Source of the DNA: Candidatus Protochlamydia phocaeensis
GTDB taxonomy: Bacteria > Chlamydiota > Chlamydiia > Chlamydiales > Parachlamydiaceae
Length of the DNA stretch: 64,000 bases
Assembly (NCBI RefSeq): GCF_001545115.1
Contig: NZ_FCNU01000031.1
Coordinates: forward strand, 124,001-188,000
Reading direction: 5' to 3'
The first letter of the stretch is position 1; each line of letters begins with the position of its first letter. Positions 8,768-17,026 of this stretch are shown piece after piece. The translations under genes were made by a program, and so were the position numbers. The notes beneath the pieces were generated by a model. That model ran no database searches. It was not told the origin of the DNA and worked only from the letters and a program-made list of their open reading frames with translations.

Positions 8768-8848
8768 CTCTTGTTAAATGAAATGCTTTTGACATTCTTC
8801 CGTTAATTTTTTTTTGTCAATATGCGCTGAAAAAAGAAATGAAGGCAT

Positions 8849-8879
8849 TCAAGGTGGAAAGCTGAGCTCTCCACCTTGA
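8849..8879 (-). terminator. Terminator after Tyr-rich protein gene
   Basis: TCAAGGTGGA (8849-8858) and TCCACCTTGA (8870-8879) form a perfect 10-bp stem with an 11-nt loop, 14 nt past the stop of the minus-strand gene. On the minus strand it is followed by a T-rich stretch, so it is a good intrinsic terminator. Confidence 0.7.
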
Positions 8880-8892
8880 GTAAAAGAAAATA

Positions 8893-9372
8893 TTATCCAC
8901 CAAATTGGAAATACACTCCTGCATTTGGCCCCTCATAGGGCTGGCCATAATAATAATTAGCATAAGGATAGCCATAATAAAAATCGGCATAAGGATCGCC
9001 GTAAGAACTATAGTAATAATAAGGGGCTGGAGCAGAGTAGTAATAATAGTTGTTGTAATAATGATCATGAGGATGATAGTAATATCCATGATGGTCATTC
9101 CAGTGGTCTCCATGATCATAACCATCCCAATGGCCATGATAGCCATTCCATTGTTGGGAGCCGCTTGTGTATTGCTGTCTATCTACAGCATTAAATTGCC
9201 TATTAGCGTTTCCTTGATTATAGGTAGTATTGGCCTGCCCTTGTCTGCTGCCACTCCATCCCCCTCCATGTCCCCCATCTCCACCATGATGATCCGCAAA
9301 AAGAGCAAAAGGAAGAAGAAGTAAACTGCAGGCTAGTGTTTTTTTAACCCCGGTTTTCAAAAACTGAATCAT
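8893..9372 (-). CDS. Secreted Tyr/Gly/His-rich low-complexity protein
   Basis: Protein of 159 aa: signal peptide (residues 1-26, cleavage near FALFA-D), then a Gly/His-rich stretch (DHHGGDGGHGGGWSG), a Gln/Asn-rich part, and a C-terminal half made largely of Tyr, His, Asp, Asn and Pro, with many YYY runs. I know no enzymatic family for this. Proteins of this make-up are seen as wall or envelope structural proteins cross-linked through tyrosine, and His/Asp clusters can bind metals; both are inference. The alternative long readings on the plus strand in the same place are compositional shadows. RBS AAAGGAG and the terminator at 8849 support a real gene. Confidence 0.65.
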   Translation of the reverse strand: MIQFLKTGVKKTLACSLLLLPFALFADHHGGDGGHGGGWSGSRQGQANTTYNQGNANRQFNAVDRQQYTSGSQQWNGYHGHWDGYDHGDHWNDHHGYYYHPHDHYYNNYYYYSAPAPYYYYSSYGDPYADFYYGYPYANYYYGQPYEGPNAGVYFQFGG

Positions 9373-9411
9373 AACAACTCCTTTGTTTAGTGGTTCTAAA
9401 AGACTGTCCCC

Positions 9412-9540
9412 GATCTCTAAGAGGGCGTATTAAAGCTCATCATCGCCTATATTTAAGATTATTTTATCCCTAGGAGAAGGCCCAAATAGGGAAAACCCTC
9501 GAATTAGGCCATTGGCGGTTTTAACACACTCTCTAAATGG
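9412..9540. repeat. Palindromic intergenic repeat, copy 3
   Basis: Imperfect inverted repeat of about 130 bp. Left arm 9414-9461 (AAGAGGGCGTATTAAAGC, then CATCGCCTATATTTAAG), centre with TTTTATCCCTA (9462-9472) against TAGGGAAAA (9487-9495), right arm 9497-9540 (TCGAATTAGGCCATTGGCGG, then TTTTAACACACTCTCTAAA). About 23 of 40 arm positions match by eye. Lies in the 9373-9941 gap, where I see no gene; the rest of the gap is AT-rich. Confidence 0.55.
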
Positions 9541-9941
9541 TTGGCATTCCTTCCACTCTCTCGCTAGCTTTTCTTAATAAGCCTGAAAAGGTTAGAAACC
9601 AAGATTAATTTGAATATAAAGGATGCTCACTTGAATATCAAAATAAAATTTAAACTTTTCTTTTCTCCCATACCGATCAAAAGCAATCATTTATTTTTAA
9701 TTTATTAAAGACTATCGAATTGCCCTTGCCATCCACCGCCGACCTTGATCATTCATTAATGACAACCCTAACAAAGAGTCTAGGGTTTGCCTGAGAGATA
9801 GCACAGCTAAGAGGGATTCTGGAAAAGGTTTAACCGCACCCATCTTAGAAGATCCCTTAAAACTGTTGATGGCCTAGAGATTCCTGTTTAACAACAGATT
9901 TAATTATCTTAATTAGAAATCTTGAGGTTGAGGATGGTTTC

Positions 9942-10310
9942 TTAAATGACTATAAAGAGCAAAAGTAGAGAAATGAAAACTAAACAAGAAATCATAACAG
10001 CCACTCCCCATATGGGAACGGAATGACCTGTCGTCTCCTCCAGTTTTTCTACGCTCTTTCTATATCTTTTCAAAGCAAAGAGAAAGACGGCTATTCCCCA
10101 TACAATTAAAAATCCTCCGGCGAAATTGGCGATGATTTTGTGAAGAAAACTTTGAAAACTAATTAGACGGACAATCGCAAATCCTCCTGCCATTCCGGCA
10201 AGACCTGTGCGAATCCAAGCTGAGAATGTTCTCTCTGCAGCTAGGAGCGTGCGTTCACTTGCTAGCATTGTACGCTCTTTTGCTAAAATATCTCGTTCAG
10301 TCTGCTCCAT
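9942..10310 (-). CDS. DUF202 / YidH-family membrane protein
   Basis: Protein of 122 aa with a charged N-terminal helix of repeated L-A-x-E-R-T units (LAKERTMLASERTLLAAERT), the F-S-A-W-I-R-T-G signature of DUF202, then three hydrophobic segments (about 38-57, 64-82, 99-120). Inner-membrane protein of unknown function, found in many bacteria next to stress or transport genes. RBS AGAGGAG lies before the ATG. Monocistronic. Confidence 0.8.
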   Translation of the reverse strand: MEQTERDILAKERTMLASERTLLAAERTFSAWIRTGLAGMAGGFAIVRLISFQSFLHKIIANFAGGFLIVWGIAVFLFALKRYRKSVEKLEETTGHSVPIWGVAVMISCLVFISLLLLFIVI

Positions 10311-10380
10311 AATCTCCTCTAATTAACTGTATAACCAAATGAAAACAGAACACTCCAATTTTATTTAATTCTTTACTATA

Positions 10381-10497
10381 CGTTCTATAAGAAGGCGTAT
10401 GCCCCCTAATGGCTTAGATTCGCGTCTTTTCCCTACTTGACCAGGGAAAAAGCATTCAAATCCGGCCATTAGCAATTTTAATACATTCTCTAAAGTT
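10381..10497. repeat. Palindromic intergenic repeat, copy 4 (best)
   Basis: The clearest copy. Left arm 10381-10424 contains CTAATGGCTTAGATTCG (10406-10422). The centre is TTTTCCCT (10427-10434) pairing with AGGGAAAA (10443-10450) over an 8-nt loop. Right arm 10454-10497 contains TCAAATCCGGCCATTAGC, then TTTTAATACATTCTCTAAA. The core CTAATGGC is identical in inverted form in both arms. Lies in the 10311-10728 gap, between the divergent DUF202 and MFS genes. Confidence 0.65.
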
Positions 10498-10728
10498 AAT
10501 TTTCGCGATAATTATGAATCAAATAAATCAGAACGCGCACAATAAGCTGAATTCCATAGGCGATTTTGAGTTTTATTGGCTGGCTAGCCTGTGAGAAATA
10601 GGCAAAATTTCTGCGCGATGCCCTGTTTGGTTCGTTAAAAATTTATTTAATTTATTGCTAAATAGATAGGAAAAAGGAAAAGCATTTGTTAGAGTAATTT
10701 TTAATGGCCCTCCTATTGAAGGTTAGGC

Positions 10729-11982
10729 ATGCAGACATCTTCTACCCCTGTTAAACCTGATCCAGCCCCTTCCAAGCGAACAATAAGGGGCTTAAACAGC
10801 CTGCTTTTCTTTATTTCTGATGTACGCCATGGCGTAGGCCCCTTGCTCTCTATTTATTTAGAAGGCAGCTTAAAATGGGATGCTGCCCGCATCGGTATAA
10901 CGCTTGCCATGACAGATGTTTCCTCAGCGATTGCCCAAACCCCTGCCGGATTACTTGTCGATACAACAAAGTATAAACGCTTCCTCATTGCTCTTTCTTG
11001 TTTATTGATTATGAGCGGATGCATTTTGATTTTAAATCATCCGACATTTGGCATAATTATTAGTGCCCAGTTGGTAATGGGGATAGCAATTGCTATGATT
11101 CCTCCCACTATTGGAGGAATTACTCTTGGACTTTTTGGCAGGCGCATGCTTCCTAAACGGGCTAGCCAAAATGAAATGTGGAATCATGCAGGCAATGTTT
11201 TTACGGCCTTTTCAGCCGGCTTACTGGGCTATCTTCTGGGTTACCAGTGGATTTTCTATACTGTGATCATTTTAGGACTCTTAAGCTTAATTTCCCTCTC
11301 TTTTATCCGCCCCAAAGAAATTGATCATAATGTGGCACGAGAACTGATTGAATCTCCCCTTCAGTCTCAAATCCCCAAACCGACTCCATTAAAAGCCTTA
11401 TTAAGGCGAAAAGCCGTGCTAATCTTTAATGCGTCCATGATTCTCTACTATATGACGAATGGAGCCCAAATAGCGTTAGTGGGCCAGCTATTAGCTCATA
11501 ATTATCCTGGCAGCGGGGCTTTTTTCTTAGCCGCCTGTATGATTATTGCAGAACTTGTCATGATCCTTGTCGCCTATATCATGAGCCACGTCGTCTATCG
11601 CTTTGGCCGAAAGCAGATCTTTCTCACTGCGTTTATTATTTTGCCTATCAGGGCCTTTCTCTATACAGTGACGGATAATGCCTATCTCTTGCTAGCCATT
11701 CAAATTTTAGACGGAACTGCTGCGGGCATTCTAGGTGTCATTGGAACTGTTATTAACTCGGATCTTGCTATAGGAACCGGACGATTCAATTTTTTGCAAG
11801 GCCTAGGGTCTTTATCGACCAGCATCGGTTTTTCTTTAAGCAATGTATTCGCTGGATTCGTGGCTAAATCGCTCGGTTTTAACGCAGCTTTTTTAGCCCT
11901 TGCCGGCATCGGAATCGTGGGAGTATTATTTTTTCTGATCCTCATGCCGGAAACCAAGAACCATGCCATTTCCGAGCCTTAA
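10729..11982 (+). CDS. MFS transporter
   Basis: Major facilitator superfamily protein of 417 aa with about twelve hydrophobic segments and a central cytoplasmic loop (about residues 195-225). The cytoplasmic loop between helices 2 and 3 reads GLLVDTTKYKR, a variant of the MFS G-x3-D-R-x-G-x-R motif. Proline and lysine in the first 20 residues precede helix 1. Substrate unknown; the layout resembles drug- or metabolite-proton antiporters of the YfiS/YdgK type but not a specific one. Preceded by a long non-coding gap, so it has its own promoter. RBS GAAGG lies 5-8 nt before the ATG. Confidence 0.85.
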   Translation: MQTSSTPVKPDPAPSKRTIRGLNSLLFFISDVRHGVGPLLSIYLEGSLKWDAARIGITLAMTDVSSAIAQTPAGLLVDTTKYKRFLIALSCLLIMSGCILILNHPTFGIIISAQLVMGIAIAMIPPTIGGITLGLFGRRMLPKRASQNEMWNHAGNVFTAFSAGLLGYLLGYQWIFYTVIILGLLSLISLSFIRPKEIDHNVARELIESPLQSQIPKPTPLKALLRRKAVLIFNASMILYYMTNGAQIALVGQLLAHNYPGSGAFFLAACMIIAELVMILVAYIMSHVVYRFGRKQIFLTAFIILPIRAFLYTVTDNAYLLLAIQILDGTAAGILGVIGTVINSDLAIGTGRFNFLQGLGSLSTSIGFSLSNVFAGFVAKSLGFNAAFLALAGIGIVGVLFFLILMPETKNHAISEP

Positions 11983-12105
11983 CCTAAATTTCAGCTATGC
12001 AGTCCAGCTGATTTTCTTGGGTAAGCCATGGCATGAATGAATAGGCAATCAAATTGGATCGAACTGCTTTAAGGAAGCATAGGAATAAAAGCAGCAAGCC
12101 ATCCT

Positions 12106-13272
12106 CTAGATTTTCTGGCTCATTTCCCCATTCCACTCATAATCATACATGAAGAAAGCGGGCAAAGTCAGCTTGTACTTCAAGCTATTCATCCAGATGC
12201 CGGCAAATACAACAGGCTCAGTAATAAACGGCATAATATCTTGCCCATTAAAAACGATGTCTCTTACGCTAAAAAGGGCTTTCAAGAATTTCTTCATGTT
12301 GTTGTCCGGATAAGCAGATTTTTTCCATCCATATAGCAACATGGCAATGGCCAATTGCTTGCTATAGCCGGTTTGAGGATAAATCGGGAAAGACGTGTTA
12401 TTGAAAAAGGCTTTATCTAACCGATCGCTTGGACTAAATAAATGGGCTCCGCTTGTTGCCCGCGGATTGCATTCAATGGCAAATAAACGTTGTCCAGGCA
12501 ACTCAATAAAATCAAAAGCGATCTGGCCGGTAAATTGTGTTTGCTTGGCAAATCGTTCAATCCATTTCAAAATAGGCTGATAATCGATGGCTTTAAAAGC
12601 CACACATCCCCTGCCATGGACAGTATAACCTACGGGATAAGTGGCGTGCGCTTGAACAACTCCTTGGTGGCAAATGCTATACGTACAATACTTATTTCCT
12701 TGCAGCCATTCTTGAGCAACCCAAGGATTATGAGGCTCGATTTGAATAGCAGGCAACGGCTGGCCAAGCGTCCATTCCTTAAGATTAATTGCTGCACGCG
12801 AATAACAAGCCTTTAAAGCATAAGAACGAGAAGGATCTAATTTTTTAAGATCGTCAGAACTTTTAATTAAAAATGTCTCGGGAGCTTCCATCCCCAATTC
12901 TTTAAGCTTTAGATTGAAAAGCCACTTGTTATGTAATTGATTCAATAAATCAAAAGATGAAACAAATACCTGGCAATGAGAAGGGAATCGATGCTTTTCC
13001 TGAGCTAGATAAAGCGCTTCTTCATAAATGGGAATGAGCATATCAATCTTTTCTCTTTTGACAATGTCAACCATATCCTCAATGAATTCTTTTGACTGAA
13101 GCCGAGGACTACGAATCAAAAAGCTCTTTTTAACAGCATTAGAAAAACGGCAAATATGCAAATGCATGGTTTCAGCAACATAGACTTCATGTCCTGCTTG
13201 ATGGAATTGTCTTGCTAAATCTAGAGTGACTGGAGAACGTCCTGAAGTAATGAGAATTTTCTTTGAATTCAT
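12106..13272 (-). CDS. ATP-grasp ligase-like protein
   Basis: Protein of 388 aa. The N-terminal domain starts KKILITSGRSPVTLDLAR, a Rossmann-like preATP-grasp domain. The central part has the ATP-grasp lysine strand YALKACYSR (about 151-159), the E-W-L-Q-G hinge, and the metal-binding FDFIELPG, AIECNPRATSG (about 255-275), as in carbamoyl-phosphate synthase-type ATP-grasp enzymes. Such proteins join a carboxylate to an amine or other nucleophile using ATP. The substrate cannot be told from sequence; stand-alone forms often make peptides, modified amino acids or polyphosphates. Separated by a 640-nt gap from the divergent fucose-synthase gene. Confidence 0.75.
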   Translation of the reverse strand: MNSKKILITSGRSPVTLDLARQFHQAGHEVYVAETMHLHICRFSNAVKKSFLIRSPRLQSKEFIEDMVDIVKREKIDMLIPIYEEALYLAQEKHRFPSHCQVFVSSFDLLNQLHNKWLFNLKLKELGMEAPETFLIKSSDDLKKLDPSRSYALKACYSRAAINLKEWTLGQPLPAIQIEPHNPWVAQEWLQGNKYCTYSICHQGVVQAHATYPVGYTVHGRGCVAFKAIDYQPILKWIERFAKQTQFTGQIAFDFIELPGQRLFAIECNPRATSGAHLFSPSDRLDKAFFNNTSFPIYPQTGYSKQLAIAMLLYGWKKSAYPDNNMKKFLKALFSVRDIVFNGQDIMPFITEPVVFAGIWMNSLKYKLTLPAFFMYDYEWNGEMSQKI

Positions 13273-13912
13273 GATTTTTATTCGGCCTATTCATTTTTGG
13301 ATATGGTCTTGTAACCATAAAGAGGGAAATAAAAAGAATCAAATAAAATTTTAACCATCACCAATAAGTCTCCACACCCGCATATCAGCAGGCTTATTAT
13401 CGTTTAATTCTCTTTCTGGCATTTATTAAATAAATTCTTAAAACTGCTAATTTACCGATAATAAACTCGTACTTCCTTTTCTATACGGCTGCTATGACCT
13501 TTTGTCACTTCCCTTAAGCAAGCAAAAACAAGGAAACGTTAATTTGGCTCCTTTACAGCTTTTGATTGGCCTCCATGGCTTATCAGCTAAAAGGCTGCCA
13601 TCGATTTCACGATGGCCTAGATTATTTGGGATACAAGCGCGTATAGACTTTAATAAAAGCTGCCTGAAATACAGAAGAGAAGAAGGATGCACTAGAGAAA
13701 ACTTCTTGTTCTTAGCCTTTTAAATTGGATCGCTGTCCAGGCAATTTAGCACTTAGCCGGCGAGTGAAAAGGCTTGGCTCCAAAGTAAATCACAAGAGCG
13801 ATTAGCATGCATTTAGCTCTTAAAATGAAGGTCGAAAAAATAATAGATTAATTTTAATTTTCTTCCGTATAGTGACCACCGTTTCACCTAACCACTAAAC
13901 AATTGGGATTTT
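13273..13912. other. Long gene-free gap, 640 nt
   Basis: I see no convincing gene. The plus-strand reading of about 70 codons at 13502-13723 has no RBS and no recognisable sequence. Around 13435-13470 the text TTAAAACTGCTAATTTACCG partly resembles an arm of the palindromic repeat family. It holds the divergent promoters for the ATP-grasp and fucose-synthase genes, which I cannot place exactly. Confidence 0.4.
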
Positions 13913-14917
13913 ATGGAAAAACGGATCGCTTATCTTAGCTTCATTTTTGCTTGCCTCCTTTATTCTTTTATCCTTCAGGCCACAGATATTCCTCTAAATG
14001 CGAAAATTTATGTCGCCGGCCATAACGGCCTCGTTGGAAGCGCTCTAGTACGAAAATTACAAAGCGAAGGATATACCAATCTTCTCACACGCTCCTCACA
14101 AGAGCTAGATCTTACTTCTCAACAAGCTGTGAATAATTTCTTTGAACAAGAACGTCCTGACTATGTCTTTCTTGCAGCAGCCAAAGTAGGCGGCATTAAG
14201 GCTAATATGGACTATCCGGCCGAATTTATTTACACAAACTTGATGATTGAAACAAATGTCATTCATGCCGCTTATGTCTACGGAGTCAAAAAGTTGCTCT
14301 TTTTGGGGTCTTCCTGCATTTACCCTAAAGAATGCCCGCAACCCATGTTAGAGTCTTATCTGTTAACTGGCCCGCTTGAACCAACAAATGAGCCTTATGC
14401 CATTGCAAAAATAGCAGGCCTCAAGCTTTGCGAATCTTATAACCGTCAATATGGGACGCACTTTATCTCCTGCATGCCCACCAATCTTTACGGACCCAAT
14501 GATAATTTTGACTTACAAACTTCTCACGTTCTTCCCGGACTCCTTCGTAAATTTCAAGAAGCAAAAGAGCAATCGAAAGATCAAGTGACTATCTGGGGAT
14601 CCGGCTCTCCACGCAGAGAATTTCTCCATGTTGATGATCTGGCCAACGCCTGTTTATTCTTAATGCGCTATTACGAAGGCAATGAAACGGTCAATATTGG
14701 CTGTGGAGAAGACTTGACAATTGCCGAACTGGCATTCCTGATTAAAGATGCGGTCGGCTATCAAGGAAATTTGGTTTTCGACCCCTCTTATCCCGATGGG
14801 ACTCCTCAAAAACTTTTGAATATTCATAAAATTAGGCAAATGGGATGGAAACCGACCATTTCTCTAAAAGAAGGGATTCAAAACACCGTTGAATGGTATA
14901 ATACGCATTCCCACTAA
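13913..14917 (+). CDS. fcl: GDP-L-fucose synthase with signal peptide
   Basis: GDP-4-keto-6-deoxymannose epimerase/reductase (GDP-L-fucose synthase, SDR family) of 334 aa. NADP-binding motif [10 protein letters not shown] (about 34-43), the S-S-C catalytic strand [12 protein letters not shown], and the Y-x3-K pair YAIAK (about 164-168) are all present; the family sequence [12 protein letters not shown] follows. The odd point is the N-terminus: about 24 residues (ending FILQATD) form a good signal peptide before the normal beginning of the fold. There is no in-frame ATG, GTG or TTG between the first ATG and the NADP motif, so a cytosolic start is not available. GDP-mannose 4,6-dehydratase (gmd), the preceding step, is not in the window. 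Confidence 0.85.
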   Translation: MEKRIAYLSFIFACLLYSFILQATDIPLNAKIYVAGHNGLVGSALVRKLQSEGYTNLLTRSSQELDLTSQQAVNNFFEQERPDYVFLAAAKVGGIKANMDYPAEFIYTNLMIETNVIHAAYVYGVKKLLFLGSSCIYPKECPQPMLESYLLTGPLEPTNEPYAIAKIAGLKLCESYNRQYGTHFISCMPTNLYGPNDNFDLQTSHVLPGLLRKFQEAKEQSKDQVTIWGSGSPRREFLHVDDLANACLFLMRYYEGNETVNIGCGEDLTIAELAFLIKDAVGYQGNLVFDPSYPDGTPQKLLNIHKIRQMGWKPTISLKEGIQNTVEWYNTHSH

Positions 14918-14940
14918 GTTCTTTCTTATGCAATCAAACT

Positions 14941-14970
14941 CCCTGTCTATTAACCTGAATTTGGACAGGG
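14941..14970 (+). terminator. Terminator after fcl
   Basis: CCCTGTC (14941-14947) pairs with GACAGGG (14964-14970) over a 16-nt loop and is followed by AATTTTCT, 23 nt after the fcl stop. The loop text TATTAACCTGAATTTG also resembles an arm of the palindromic repeat family, so the terminator may derive from a repeat copy. The remaining gap to 15283 is AT-rich and gene-free. Confidence 0.55.
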
Positions 14971-15283
14971 AATTTTCTACTCTTAGCCATCAAAAATTGG
15001 CTATGCCACCAAAAAACTGACTAGGTCAGCGACATTAAAAAATTATTCCGAGCAAGAAAGCCTAGGACTTACCCCAACCTGTTCTGTAGCTTAAAGAGGC
15101 CGCTTTAAATGAGGGTCAAATTTGTGATAAATTAAGCAATAAAACAGAATTTAAAATTTGCTTTTTTTGCCTTATAATTTTAGTCTATTTATTCTTAATA
15201 TTGATCGCTATATTTTGATTTAGTTCTTAATTTTAGTTAATTTTGCATATAAATTTCTTAACTTTATTTTTATTGAAAGGTTT

Positions 15284-16066
15284 ATGGATTTTACAATACG
15301 ACCGCTTTCCTCAAGTTCTGTTTCTTATTCGTCATTAGAACAGTCTAAAGACTCAACGGCCCCTCATCAACTTTCTTCTTCTACAAAAGCGGCGGCTTCT
15401 ACAGCCCTGTTTTCCAGTCAAAACAAAGAGAATTTTCCTCCCTATGAATCCTCTTATCTTTATGCAGCCCAACTTCTTCTTCCTCAAAATCAACAACTAT
15501 CAAGGACGATTACGGAGACTCAACTTGATCAGTTATTTGATGGAAAAGAAGATACCTCTCAGTTGCTTGTTCAAAGTTTGAAAGGCAAGGCAAGCGATTA
15601 TCTTGCAAACTTTGCAAAGCATAAAGTGAAGTCCTTTCTTCGCTCTCCAAACCAATTTGCCCCTTCTTCTTCTCATCCCCCCGTTTCCTCCCTACCTGAA
15701 ATTCAGCGGAAAGAAAATAATAAGACTTATCGATTTAAGCCTTATCAATCTAAACCTGTAGATAAGGCTAAGGGCACAGACAAGAGGTTAAACACAAGCC
15801 TTGCAAAAGATAACTGGGATGAAATAAAGTGCGATAATACGCTTTTCTCTCATTTTAAGATTTTTAAACCTAAAAAAAACAAAAAAATTTTAGATTCCGA
15901 AATCAACTCCCAAGAAGAGGTTTCCAAGGATTTAAGGCCCCTAGATTCTAAAACCAATGCCGATCAAGAGAATGTCACTGCCTTTACGGAAAAGACATGG
16001 GAAGAAATAAAATGCGAGACTACTTTTTTCTTGGACTTTAAGATCTTTATGCCTAAAAAAAAATAA
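15284..16066 (+). CDS. Ser-rich protein with KEN motif and duplicated motif
   Basis: Protein of 260 aa that I do not recognise. The first 140 residues are rich in Ser, Gln, Pro and Leu, mostly disordered-looking, with QNKENFPPYE at about 46-55. The C-terminal half holds a direct internal repeat: WDEIKCDNTLFSHFKIFKPK at about 178-197 and WEEIKCETTFFLDFKIFMPK at about 239-258, sharing the frame W-D/E-E-I-K-C-x2-T-x-F-x2-F-K-I-F-x-P-K. The protein ends in KKK. No signal peptide or membrane segment. With the amoeba-symbiont setting, a secreted effector is plausible but unproven. RBS GAAAGG lies just upstream. Confidence 0.65.
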   Translation: MDFTIRPLSSSSVSYSSLEQSKDSTAPHQLSSSTKAAASTALFSSQNKENFPPYESSYLYAAQLLLPQNQQLSRTITETQLDQLFDGKEDTSQLLVQSLKGKASDYLANFAKHKVKSFLRSPNQFAPSSSHPPVSSLPEIQRKENNKTYRFKPYQSKPVDKAKGTDKRLNTSLAKDNWDEIKCDNTLFSHFKIFKPKKNKKILDSEINSQEEVSKDLRPLDSKTNADQENVTAFTEKTWEEIKCETTFFLDFKIFMPKKK

Positions 16067-16128
16067 AGATTAATTCTCAGCGCGCAGGCAATTTTATTAT
16101 ATTTTAAATTAGCGTATTTTTTTCGTTA

Positions 16129-16201
16129 AGACTGTCATCCAAATTCATAATAATAATTCAAAATAATTTTGAATAGACGATTAGCAATTAGATGACAGTC
16201 T
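16129..16201. repeat. Nested inverted repeats between convergent genes
   Basis: AGACTGTCATC (16129-16139) and GATGACAGTCT (16191-16201) are a perfect 11-bp inverted repeat 51 nt apart. Inside lies ATTCAAAAT-A-ATTTTGAAT (16157-16175), a 9-bp palindrome. The 73-nt unit sits in the gap between the Ser-rich gene (ends 16066) and a GNAT gene (ends 16219). It could be a two-way terminator or the trace of a small inverted-repeat element; no target-site duplication is evident. Confidence 0.55.
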
Positions 16202-16218
16202 CTATATAACGGATTTCA

Positions 16219-16788
16219 TTAAGAGTGGGTTTTCTTCCTTTTCTGCCAAGCTTGATGCGTTATCCGATAAAGAATATGCCTCTTCAACCAATGCCCATCG
16301 GAAAGCTTGGGATGATCAAAGTCGCCTTCTGGATCATGAACCATTCCAATCTTCTTCATGACCGAGCGAGAGCGTATATTGGGCACAGCCGTAAAAGAGA
16401 CGACTTCATTTGCATGCAGCTTTTCAAATGCATAGTCTAGCGCCGCGCACGCTCCTTCTGGCGCATATCCTTTCCCCCAATGATCAAAGGCTAATTTCCA
16501 TCCTATCTCAATAGTGGGCGTAAAAGGAGCAATAAAATCAACGAAGCGAAGCCCAATAAATCCGATGAAGGCTGGTTCCTCTCTTAGAGAGACAGCCCAA
16601 AATCCCCAGCCATATTTTGCAAAATGCTCTTGAATGCGACAGTATTCTTCTTTTGTCTCGTGCTCGCTTTTCACTGCGGGGAAAAATTCCATCACACGCG
16701 GATCGGCATTCAATCGGGCAAATGAGTGGATATCTTCTTCGCACCATGGACGCAGAATTAATCGCTCTGTTTGAATTACAGTAGACAT
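16219..16788 (-). CDS. GNAT acetyltransferase, RimJ/RimL type
   Basis: Protein of 189 aa of the Acetyltransf_3 (RimJ/RimL-like) group: it opens IQTERLILRPWCEEDIHSFA, the usual N-terminal signature, then AFIGFIGLRFVDF, EIGWKLAFDHWGKGYAPEG (acetyl-CoA loop) and FTAVPNIRSRSVMKKIGM. RimL-like enzymes acetylate N-terminal or small-molecule amines; the substrate here is unknown. Length and motif order are normal. Monocistronic; RBS GAGGAG lies before the ATG. Confidence 0.85.
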   Translation of the reverse strand: MSTVIQTERLILRPWCEEDIHSFARLNADPRVMEFFPAVKSEHETKEEYCRIQEHFAKYGWGFWAVSLREEPAFIGFIGLRFVDFIAPFTPTIEIGWKLAFDHWGKGYAPEGACAALDYAFEKLHANEVVSFTAVPNIRSRSVMKKIGMVHDPEGDFDHPKLSDGHWLKRHILYRITHQAWQKRKKTHS

Positions 16789-17026
16789 TTTCTCCTCACA
16801 TTCAAGCCAACAACCTTTTAACTATATAGTCGACAGGCTTTTAAGTTAAGTGAATCTTCTATTGTGGAGAAATTGACGTCGGTCTAGAAGCCCAAAAAGC
16901 GTCATTTCATCATAAAGCTTGTCAAAATTTGATTATTATATGATATGAAGATGACCTTAATGAGAAAATGAACAAGCATTCATTCCGATTATCCAACTTC
17001 AGCTCTTTCATCTGCAAGGAGGCTAA

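Noticed and set aside
8905-9324. Long plus-strand and minus-strand alternative readings over the Tyr-rich gene
   Set aside because: They are low-complexity frames (Ile/Met-rich) produced by the repetitive Tyr/His codons of the true gene, which alone has a signal peptide and RBS.
13502-13723. Plus-strand reading of about 70 codons in the long gap
   Set aside because: No RBS, no similarity to anything I know, and overlapped by an equal reading on the other strand.
16789-17026. SAM or S-box riboswitch before the transsulfuration genes
   Set aside because: No conserved riboswitch core or long leader structure seen; only a plain AT-rich promoter-like stretch.
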